A stretch of 64,000 nucleotides of DNA from Strigops habroptila (lineage: Eukaryota > Chordata > Aves > Psittaciformes > Psittacidae), in contig NC_044277.2 of NCBI RefSeq assembly GCF_004027225.2, positions 96,779,552-96,843,551 of the forward strand, given 5' to 3'. Positions 1 to 10,200 of this stretch are shown here, one piece after another. The notes under the pieces were generated by a model. That model ran no database searches and had not been told where the DNA came from. It saw only the letters and a program-made list of their open reading frames with translations. Position 1 is the stretch's first letter; each line of letters begins with the position of its first letter. A program made the translations under genes and the position numbers.

Positions 1-2423
1 TCAGCTTCTTCCAGACTGGACTTGTGGCCCTGTTCGTGCCATGATGCCTTCATGGATCAGAAAGTGAGTTCTGGATGAGGTTGCTCTAGCAGGAGGGGTT
101 AGACTCTGCCAACCAGCAGGGATTCACAAGAAATTGGTCACTGCAAAATGACCCAGAAACACTCAGATTATGGTAAAAAGCAGACCTTAACTCAGAGCCC
201 ATGCAGGCACTCTTTTAAAGTGTTTTGGGGCTGCCTTGGTCTGTGTGAGTTTGTCTTTTTCCAGGTCTGCCTGTATCCTTGTAAGTCTCCCACTGAGTTC
301 CTAATGCTGCAACACTGCAGCACTGTCATGTTGCGTGTCTCTGACCCCATGTCTACACTAATCTGATTTGTTCTTACCAAGCTATACATGTCCATGGGCT
401 AAAAGTAACCATTATTTTTTTTGCCTTGGTCCATTCTTCAAACCCCTCAAAAGAACATTATAGTGTTCTATTGATTCAAACTGAATCAAAGTGTTCATAA
501 AAATGTCAGTAATGCCTGTGTTCTCTGTTTTCATTTTTGTGAGTGAACAATGAGTTAAGAGTTATATACTCTTTTCTCTCATAGGGTGGGGGACCAAGAG
601 GCAGAGCATCTCTGCGGTCTGTGATGAGTAGGGCAGGTTTGAGGGGCAGGAGCTTTTTGGACAATGGAGGCTGGCACCAGTGTGCAGACCTGCGCGCATT
701 TCTCTTCCCATGTTGTTGCATCCCTTGGCAGCAGCGCTGCCAGGTGGCTGCTCTGGTGCATCATTAGACACTGTTCCAAATAGCACAGGCAGGAATGGTT
801 CAGCACTCAGAAGAAAATGAGCTGGTGATGGATAGCCCTGGTGATGCCAAAGCTGTTAAAATATGAACCTCTGAAGTGCAGCCAGGGTTCCAGCAAGGGA
901 CTCATCCTCTCTGTGTTCAGCTGCTGGCGTGTGGGGACAGGGCTGGTCTATGTTCCTTCCCTTTTCTGGTTTCGTCTGAGGTAGGCTGTTGTCACTGAGT
1001 AATGGTAACTCTGAGTCTGTAACTCATGGTGGCCCAGAATCCCTGCCTGGAGAATGAGAGGTGAGTGATGATCAAAGGTCAGACAGATGCTTCCCCGTGA
1101 GCACACACATTGCTGTTTGAGGCTCTGTTATCCCTGATGCTGCCAGTGCTGTAATGGGACTGAGGGTCTGTGGCATCCTTGGATCTGTGTCTCCATCTAT
1201 GTTCTCCCCAGCAAGGATTGTTGCAAATAGTTTGTTTCATTGGTTTTTGTTTGTGGGGTTGGTTGGGGTTTTTTTTCCATCTTCTCTCCCTCTCTATATT
1301 CTTTTCACTCTGGAGTCTCAGATGTAGCCAACAGTAATGCTGCTTCATTTTCCCTGCTTGGGATTGTGCAGTGGGGGTGGGAGATGTATTCAGAAGTTAA
1401 TTATGTGAAAAAGTAAGTCTTATTTGATATCCATAATTTCCAGGGCCATGTAACAATGGAGGTCAGAAGGCATCCTTCTTCTAATGTCCTCTCCTTTTAT
1501 AGCCCTGTATTACCTGCTGCCAAACATGGAGGGGGGGACAGGACTGAAAGACCTGCTGTCTGGTAAGGTGCTTCCTGATCCGGAGCTGCAGCCAGTGACT
1601 GTTAGAGCCCGGTGCCTGCCTTGCTGTGCCCCCAGTGCTGAGAAGCTTGGAACAGAGCAGAGTGCTTCTCTGCAGCCTGAGGACAAGAAGTGTGTTCTCA
1701 CATAAGCAATGTGTATTGGGCTGGGCGCAGGACAGTTACCTAGTGGTACCCCACATGGTCTCCAAGCGGGAGGAGGTTGTTTCCATGTGGCCCCATGCAG
1801 GGTGTGGGACTGGAGAATAGGATGACATGGGCAGAGTGGCCCCATGAGGAATGGCTGCTGCAGGCCACACGCGGTTTTCCCATTAGCGAGTGTTTAGTTC
1901 AGCGTTTTAAATAATTGTGTCCTCGGAATGATATTTAAAATCCATTTGGGAGGCAATGAGGCGGGAAAGTGCCTATGCCATTGTGATGACGCTGCGCAGG
2001 CCGCGCCGTACATGCATATTACAAACTCGTTACAGGCTCGTTTACACGCACACTGCTCACTCCCCACACAACCTCTTTCTGATGCTCCTAATGTTTCTTC
2101 CCCACCATGGCTGCTTCTGCTTGGCACTAGAGAGAAATTTACTTGATAAGTCAGGCCTGGTGTCATCTGCAGCAAGAGGAGCAAGGGGCATGGTCATGGC
2201 AGTTGGGTGCTGGCCTTTGGAATGGGGATGTGTGGGGCATGCTTGGTGATGGGACTGTCTCTCAAGTGTCCTGTCTTTCACTTGTGCTCCATGCCCAATG
2301 AGAGCTATACTTTCTGACAAGCCCTTGAACTTGTGTTATTGCAGGCTCCAGACCCTGCAGCCCTAAGGCTTTCAGCGGCTGTGCTCTGGGTACAGCTGGG
2401 AGGAGAGCTGCAGCCCATGCTAG
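1..2423. other. Unassigned non-coding sequence, left edge
   Basis: No open frame here has convincing coding character or paired splice sites. Short T-rich and G/T-rich runs occur around 1245-1285. The stretch around 1885-2060 keeps several CpG dinucleotides and is listed separately as a possible conserved element. By the gene order of other amniotes, the neighbour on this side should be IQCA1L or ABCF2, but neither can be demonstrated here. Confidence 0.5.
1885..2060. promoter_or_regulatory. Possible conserved non-coding element
   Basis: This block combines AT-rich motifs (AAATAATTG, ATATTTAAAATCC, CATGCATATTACAAAC) with a cluster of intact CpGs around 1990-2045. That is unusual against the CpG-depleted surroundings. 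No open frame explains it. A conserved enhancer is an inference from base composition only. Confidence 0.25.
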
Positions 2424-2548
2424 GCTGACTATGAAGCTGAGTACCAGCACGTGCTCTTGAATGTCCATGGGAAGCTATGTGAGCTGGAGGGACTAGGCAC
2501 AAGGGAGCAGAAGGAGCAGCAGCTTCAGCAGCAGTTTCTTAAGTTCTG
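2424..2548 (+). CDS. Candidate exon, unassigned
   Basis: A 125-bp open segment lies between a possible acceptor (CATGCTAG) and a possible donor (TG|GTTAGT). In the frame starting at 2424 it encodes about 41 residues: a charged, Glu/Gln-rich helical stretch containing KLCELEG and then a run rich in Q, L and E ending near FLKF. The composition looks coding and coiled-coil-like. Its position next to ASB10 would fit a DRC11/IQCA1-like protein, but I cannot align it to one reliably. It could equally be a remnant or a chance open frame. Confidence 0.25.
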
Positions 2549-4553
2549 GTTAGTGGCTGAATGGGAGTGTGGTGTTACTGCTGTCCCTCTATCCCCAATT
2601 CCTCTCTGACTGTTGCATAGGCACCCTCCTCTGTCCTCTCAAGCTCTGCAAAATAGAAATCCTATGTGGCAGTACAAGGCTCCTGGTACCACTTTATCCT
2701 GTTGGCCTTGGTGGCATGAGCAGTGTTCAGTCTTCTCTCTTTGTCCTCTCAGTCCTGATTGTGTTCAGGGTCTTTTAGCCAGGGTCTTATCTGTGGTTTT
2801 GCATGGTGTGAGGTGAGGATCAAGCCCGTGGGTATACTTAAGAGCATGTTGGGTTCTGACACCTACGTCCCTTGCACAGTGACCCTGCTGGCTGCTTTCC
2901 TGAATAGGAAAAGATGCTCCAGCATCATTTGCTCAGAAAAGACTGCTGAGCAGGTATGAGGGCAGAAGCAAAGCTGGAGTAGGGGCAAAGGTTGTCAAAT
3001 TAGAGGAGGGAGGGCAGGGTATAAAACATGGGCCTATCTGTGGTTGAGGCAGCAAATATTTTCAGGAGGTGCAATTTCTCCCCATCCTGCCCCAGGGCTA
3101 GTGTGTCTGAATTTCCAGTGTATTTGGGAAATATATGTGGCGGGATGGTCTCAGGATGAAGGGGTTGGGTCTCACAGCCTTATGCTGAAGGGGTGCTAAC
3201 TGATATAATCTGCGGCAAGGAAGTGGTGAGCTTGGATGTGCTGCCTTCATCCATGTTTCTGCCAGCAATGAATGGAGTATTCACAACATACTGTCCAAGT
3301 AAGGGAGCTGCATGCCATGGTTGGGAGGGGACTGGAGCTGCTGTTAATGCAACACAGATCAAGAAACCAGAAGCTGATACTTAATGGCTGGAACTTTGCA
3401 CAGTTGACATGCATGAGTTTGTGTATGGTACTGTGTGGTATATTGCCTTGATTGTGCCCTCCCTGTGCATGTGCCTGTGAATAGTAAGGCTCCAGCTGAA
3501 ACCTTAACCTTGCTTTCAAAGAATCTGTCTGTGGTGGGTTTATTCTTCAGGACACTACATTTCATCTTCTGTGCATACAGCTTTGGGTATCTGCACTCCA
3601 CTTGCCACTTCTCGCGACCATAGCTGTGGTGCAAGAGGCATGAGCCCAACTTGGGTTTCTAGGTGCTTGCTTATTATCACACCTTGGTGTGGATGGCAGG
3701 CAATGCCAAATGCAGGCATTTGGACTTGCACATGCATGGAATGCTTGGCTTCCCTTGCTGAGACCCTGAGTGTTGTCTGGAGGCGGGGAGAACCTGGCTG
3801 CTCTGTCTGCCAAGCTTTATTTTTCATGTGCATTGTGGCTCAGCTCATCCAAGCCAGGCTGTGTCACATGCCTCTCAGCTGCCTGTGCAGCTGCCCTTCC
3901 AAGGGAAATGGTTCAGAGGTGCTGCAGGGAACAGACCAGGCTCTGCAATGAGGAAGGCAGCAGTTCTTCCCTGATGGTGGCAGTGGGCTGAAACACAAGC
4001 GGGAAGGGTGTAACATGACAATGAACTGGATGTGATGAGATGTTCTCCTAACAGATGTGGTGTGGTGATAGGGAAGCCTCAGGTAAAAGGCCCAGTGTCT
4101 TTGGGAGGTAGGGGAAAATGGAGTTGAAAGAGTGAGTCTGGTGAAGTTCAGCTGCCCCATCTTTGCAGACAGAGTCCATGGCCTGAAAGTGATCAAGACA
4201 GAGAAGAGGTGGGAAAAGAGATCTGCCCACAGATGAGCCCTGTGGACCTTCCTACTTGTCAACTGCTTTGCTTGGAGGTGTTGAAGAGAAATGGAAAGGC
4301 TTTTGAGATTCATGGAGTTCAAGAGCAGAGCTCTCAGGATCAGGAAGGTGTTCATGGCTGTTTCTTCCTGGAGAAAGTTCAACTTAATCACTGCTCTGTG
4401 CAGCCTACGTCCACGTGCAGGAGTGAGTTAGGCTGGGAATGACTAACATGTGGTGTGGCCTCTAGGGACAGTGTTCCTGGTCCAGTGTTAATGGGGTATT
4501 AGAGGTGAACCAGAAATCTGCCAGGTGCTATGTTGAGGTTATCTTATCTCCAG
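2549..4553. other. Unassigned sequence between candidate exons
   Basis: Several short open frames occur. None has both a good acceptor and a good donor together with recognisable protein similarity. A segment ending at about 2956 in GAGCAG|GTATGA is a possible donor, but its upstream boundary is unclear. Confidence 0.4.
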
Positions 4554-4646
4554 ACTGATGATGAGCTACTGGGAGAGGAGCCACAGATACTGAATGTGGC
4601 AGAGGACCAGGAAGATAAGAAGCCACACAAGGCAAAGGCAACAGCA
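4554..4646 (+). CDS. Candidate 31-codon exon, unassigned
   Basis: Exactly 93 bp lie between a good acceptor (TTATCTCCAG) and a good donor (GCA|GTAAGG), with phase 0 at both ends and no stop. The peptide starts TDDELLGEEP, continues with acidic residues and ends with a Lys/Ala-rich run (KKPHKAKATA). This acidic-then-basic composition resembles linker exons. An IQCA1/DRC11-type protein, which has a Lys-rich linker, would suit the location, but I recognise no diagnostic motif. It may be a real exon of an upstream plus-strand gene or a leftover of a decayed one. Confidence 0.35.
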
Positions 4647-6829
4647 GTAAGGTTAGGAAGACAGCCCAGTGTTTCAGGCACCACGGGTAGGAATGCATAG
4701 CCAGTGAACCAGTAATTGAGCAAGGCTGTGGGTGGAGTTGTGGCTGGCTCACCTGGAATCGGCTGTTTGTGCTAGGTCTCTGCTGGTGTTCCCCACTCCA
4801 GACTCCTGTACTCCTGCTTTGATAAGGCCTCTGTCACCTGCTTCTGACACTACAGTTAGAGAAGTTGCTCCAGCTGTCAGTAATCTGGGTTGGGAATGAA
4901 GAACACTAGTTTTGTAAAAGGCCTTCCAGGAGGAAGGAAGTGAGACCTAAAGAGAGAGATAGGTGGGCTGCCAGCTTCTATATTCAAACTTTCTTTCCAG
5001 CTGGGTTAGAATTTTTAATAACACAATTCGCAATCCCTGCCATGTGCTATCCTTATCAGGGCCTCTTCCCTGAGAAGCTGGCTGGCTTGTGTCAGAAGTG
5101 AGCTTGGAAAGCTCTTCTGAATGACTTATAGCCATAGCAAGTTGCTCCTGAGCAGTAAAGGCGGCTAAAAGTGGCTACCACGCTAACCCATGTGCTTCTG
5201 TGCAAGAGCAGTCCTAAGAAATATTTGAAGGACAACCTCCTTTACTCACATGAGGGTGTCTAACCCAGTCCCCATGTCTCATGGCTTCAGTTCAGTAATG
5301 TTGTCTTGAGGATTGCACATGTTCTACTTATTCTTTCCTTGGAGCGTGGTTTGAAGCTCCATGAGGTCTCTCTCTGCTACCTTTACTTACAAAAGGGACT
5401 GTTTGTGCTTGCTAGAGTAAAGGCTTTCCCAAAACAGCAGCTGCTGGCTACCACTTGCATTAACATCTTGCAGACTAGCAGGATCTAGTTGCTTGTTGCC
5501 CCTTATGATCAGGGTGCAAGTTCTTTTGTATCCCTCCTTCCTTTCATCTACTGTATTATAGAAATATGTACTTTGCCTTTGGCTTCAGTGTAGCACAGCA
5601 GCTTCTGTATACCCAGCAGGTTTAACAGTAAAGCAAAACCAGGCTTTATTAATGCTTAAGGTAGAAAATGAGGAGCTAATAGTTCAAGACTTGAAAACAA
5701 AGTGCACGATATGGGCTCCAGTAGCTTACTATGTGTCATCAGGACCTTTTGCAGGTGGTAGCATTTAATACATCCAGGTTAGTGTATATGACTAGCTAAT
5801 ACCTCCATTAAAACATGGTTTCCTGGGTAGTCTCTGACCTGAGAGGGATGGTCATATGCTACATCTTTAGGCTTGTAGTTTACACAGATGACTTTGCTAC
5901 TAACAAGGTATGTGAGCTCCTACAGCTGCTGAGCAAGGTGGGTACCATCTACAGGGAGAGGAGCCTGGTGGAGTCTGTAGGTAATTCATCCTGTCTCCTC
6001 TGCTTTCTCCTGCTTGACTGTTCCTCTCCATTTGGTTTCAGCCTGATTGTCCCGTTTCTTTTGTGCCCTGGACAAATGGCCAGTTTTTTCTGTCCCAAAC
6101 CTGTTTCTATGTTCTGTGCTGTGACTCCCCTCTGCAGCCTTTTTATACCCTCTGAATACTTGCTCTCTCTGCAGGACTGGTAAATGAAGAAAGCCCTGGG
6201 TAAAAGGTGGCTCTAGGCAGTGTAAGAGATGGCAGAAGTGAAGGAGGTGGAAGGGAGAGATGAGAAAGGGGAAAGAAAAAATAAGTTAACAAATAGTTCT
6301 GATGAGCTCTGCACATATTATCTTGGGACAGAAGACCTGTTCGTCAGTTTTGGGCACTGCCTGTGCAGAAGGGGGACAAACCACTGAGTGGGGAGAGGCT
6401 TTGAGAGGACTGTGTGTGCCAAAGAAAAAGGCCACGGGGCATGTGTGTACAGATTTACCTGGGGTGGGGTTCTGTGTTGTGGTGAGCATGGTGAAGCTCA
6501 GCACGTGTGAGGGAGGCTGGAGAGGTCTTCATAGGCGTGCTTGGACTGTGGCCTTGCTCTGTTTCTTTCCAAGTGGGAGAATAGTGCAGAGCAGAGACTT
6601 GCAGAGCAAACAAGCAAGCACATAGTGTTTCAAGGCTGCCTGTTACCCTTCTCCCGTACCTAATGTGTGCTGGTGATTGCATCCAGCAGCTGAAAATAAT
6701 CTCTTGGAAGGAGGTGATGAACAGGAGTTGCCAAGCAGGACTATTTATAATGGGTGAGTCAGGACATGCCTGAATCCAGCCAGACAGTGGGGAGCTGGAA
6801 CCCAGGAGTAACCTGCAAAGGACATAGCC
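4647..6829. other. Unassigned sequence upstream of ASB10
   Basis: A 122-codon open frame at 5815-6183 contains a fragment that reads plausibly as protein (around 5880-5960), but its splice boundaries are poor and no family is recognised. The promoter of the ASB10 transcript that uses the upstream first exon should lie in or near the right end of this stretch. No TATA box or CpG island is evident. Confidence 0.35.
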
Positions 6830-6901
6830 TTGGATAAGAGGCTGTTGCCTGCAGTAGCTTGTTTATTGCATAGTTCAGACTCGTCCTGTTTGTCCTCTGT
6901 G

Positions 6902-7211
6902 ATGGACTGCACCTTTCCCTTCAGCTCTACCACACGCTTGCTGCAACCGGATGGGGGGCAGCTAGATGAGTGGAAGTACTCTCGGCGTGTAAGGCCCCAG
7001 TACTACCACAGCAAGCACAGCCTGAGCCCAGCTAGCCAGGGATGCCAGAACAGCCGTTTGGAGCCACTGGAGTGCCGGGATCTGCTGGTTCAGAATGCAC
7101 TCTTCACTGGGGACCTGGAGATGGTGCAGAAGTACTTCACCAAGGATGCAGCCATCAATCTCATCATTGAGACCAAGGGTGATGAGCTACGCTGGACTAG
7201 CAAGAAATTTG
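6902..7211 (+). CDS. ASB10: ASB10 exon 1a (alternative first or upstream exon)
   Basis: The open frame ends at a donor (TTTG|GTGGGT) in phase 1, completing a glycine codon with the first two bases of the exon at 11402. The peptide includes [25 protein letters not shown] and the ankyrin-like segment [13 protein letters not shown] strong acceptor (CCTTTCCCTTCAG, ending 6924) may define the true left boundary at 6925. In that case the ATGs at 6902 and 6830 would be intronic. Confidence 0.65.
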
Positions 7212-10200
7212 GTGGGTGTGCAGGGCTGGGACATGGGACGATAGAAAGTGCCCAGGATGGGAACCAGAGAAAGAGCACTGATGCCTGAGAAAAGTGTTGA
7301 GAGGAATCACCAGTGGTGGAAACAATGGTGAAGAGGGACTGGGGAAGAATGGCTTTTAGTTGAGGAAAGAGGATTCCAGTGCTGTTGAACAAATGGTAGC
7401 AGTCTTACTGAAGGTGGCCAGATTGTTGGTGAGAATAGGGCCCTTGGAAGTGCTACTGGAGAGGAACAACATCAATGCTGCCCTGTTAGAGATTACTGGG
7501 ATAGATGTGAAATATGTGTGAGGTGGAGGCAGTGCTTGAGTGAGAAGGCATCAGGTGGCATAAGGATGCTTTTCTTGCCTTATGTCTTAAGTTGGGTCTG
7601 CTACTCCAGCTCATTAGAAACTGGAGGCTGTGGCATACTTTGGGAACAGCGGAGCAGTGGTAGTAGAGGGATTAGTAGCCTGGAAGTGCAGTTGTCCTTG
7701 CTGCTGTCTGTTAGTAGTATGGTGCAGGCAAACTTCCAGAATTTAAGACAGGGAGTGTCAGGTGTAGAGGGGCCACAAATGCACCATTCTTTTCCATAGA
7801 AGGTTGGTGGCAAAAGCCCCCCTGTGCCAGAATGGAAGAGCTGCTGCTGAAGGCCACTTTCCCAGAGGCGTGGGTTCTTTTTAAGTGTCATGGCACAAAG
7901 CTATGGAGCACACTGATAATGCTTGACCACGACCAAGTGTTTTGTGGGGATCCATGATACCAAGAGACAAACATAGGGTGAGCTTGCAGATGCAAGTGCT
8001 GCTACTTGTGAGTGGTGAAGATTATTTACTGAGTTCCAAGATTTGTACAACCCAGGTTTTGAATTGTTACAGTCTACTTAGGAATAAAAATACAAAAGGT
8101 ATTACCCTTTGTGTAACTGAAACCACTTGTCAATAAAATATTAATTGCTCATTTTAACTCCTGTCTTATGCTGGGCTTGCAGACACTTGAACAGCAAGTT
8201 AGTCTGCTTGTAAAGATTTGTGTCCCAAAGATAACAGAACAGCTGATGTAAAGCAACTTTAGACAGAAATTGTTCTTACCACCAAAGTTTCAAGATGTAA
8301 AAAAATCAACCAAAATTATTCATCAAGACAAACAGACCAAAAATGTACTGCCAAATTTATCAGATAAGGGTATAGAACAAAACCCAAAGCAAACCTTCAT
8401 GCTTTGGTTCTGTACCTCACTGGCCTGTAGGGACAGTTTCTTAAAACTTAGCCAGCCAGTGACCTTAAAGTAGACACTACTGACCTGGTGCTTCCCAAGT
8501 CATCCCTACTGATATTTTAAGAAGCGCAGAGGAAGTGTACATTGTATGGTATTACTGACACTAACTCACATAGCCTTTTGCCTCCCTGGTGATGTGTATG
8601 TGATTGAGAACCTTAGCCTCTCGTGGGACACCTGCTTATATCTTTGGGGAAACAGGATACCGTCAGGTGAGAAAGTCTGCCTGGCGTTTCCCTCCTTATC
8701 CTTTCATGGGCTACATTTTAGCTAGACAAGGTGGTGAAGTCAGCACAGACAGAGCATGCTGGAGACTGTCAGTACAGAACCTGGTCATTTATTTTCATTA
8801 CTGAGAAGGGTAAAGTTCCCTATCTTACGCTCTTCTCTGGTCCCCCAGGTAATTGTTGCTTGGTGGTCTATTGGAGTCACTTGGTTTTAGCTGCATGATC
8901 TGAATAGTTCTACACCACAGAATTAAACTAAACACTACTGGCCTTCCCTGCAATTTGATGTGTTCTTTAGAACATATGGTCTGAACAAAACACATACATA
9001 CATGCTGACAAACTGTGATCGAAGTGTGCTGTTCTGTAACCAAAGTAGGGGCAGGATGGGTTTATACAACTCAGTGGGGACAGGAGAAAATGCCATCTCA
9101 GGTGAAGGAACAGCAGTGAAGAACCCCGAGTGAGGCGACTGTCAAAGGATGCTAAAGGACTGTCAAAAGGAGTACTAAAACAATGCAGGAGCTCTCTGTA
9201 AAGCTGAATTTCAAGGAAAAGTAGGAAGGGGTCTAAAGGATAATTACCTTCTATGTTTTTACTTCTCTTGTAATGCGCTCTTTCCCATCCTTGTACATAT
9301 TTCCACCTGTCGTTTGTCTTTAAGCTTTGATTAAAATGAACTTTCCTGTAGCTTGTTTAAAAACCTGTCTAGTGACAAGGGCTTGGGTGGAACTAGCAAA
9401 CTGGTGTGTGTTCAGTGCTGGAGATGTGGAAGGAGCCAAGGGCTGGACAGAGCTGTGCTGCTGGTTTATGGCAGCAGCTGTGCGTTGTGGTCTGGGCAGC
9501 ATCTGGGTGACAGCAGGCTAGCTGGACGTGAGACTACTTCCCTGTCTTTTCTTAGTGATGTTGTATCTCTGTTTCTACCCTTCAGGCCACCCTGCTGCCC
9601 TGCCCTGCCTAAGGGCTTTTCCTTCACAACCAGTAACTGCAGCGATACTGCTGCCTGAGAGGAGTGTCCTTCTCAGCCTCTTGGCCCAAATGTTTGGTCA
9701 CAAGGTTTCCCAGAATAGAAGAGCTGAGACCTGAGCTGTACCCAACCTGGGCCAAACAGTGCTGTGGCATGTCTGCCCTCCTTGTGGCGTGCCCCAGGGC
9801 AGGCAGGCAGCCCATCAGCTGGGGCACGGAGCACTGGTGGGGCTGCACCCACAGGCTCAGAGCCTGGCTGGGGAGGCAGCAGAAGCAGGTCCTGCCCTGG
9901 TGTCTGTGGGGGCTCTGGGTGCTGCATCATGGGCAGCATCAGAGAAAGAGGAGACAAGAGTCAGGAGCCCATTTGCACGCAGAAGGTGGATGGCCCTGCC
10001 CAGACCTACTGGCAGGCCTTGCTGACTGGAGATCAGGGGGTTGTGGCCGAGATCCTTAGCAACTCTCAGAACAACCTGAGTCCCAATGCTGTGTTTGACA
10101 CCAGTGACCTGGAAGAGTGGAAGAACTACCGTTTCAACATCCGTTGGCTGAGTATGAGGGGGCAGTGGGCAGGCAGCGTGCCACACCTCAACAGGGGCTC

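Noticed and set aside
5815-6183. 122-codon plus-strand frame upstream of ASB10
   Set aside because: It starts and ends in sequence without coding character, has no convincing splice pair, and no family is recognised.
8590-8670. Open segment ending in a good donor (CGTCAG|GTGAGA)
   Set aside because: No acceptor or homology. It lies within the ASB10 1a-1b intron and does not match any ASB10 sequence I know.
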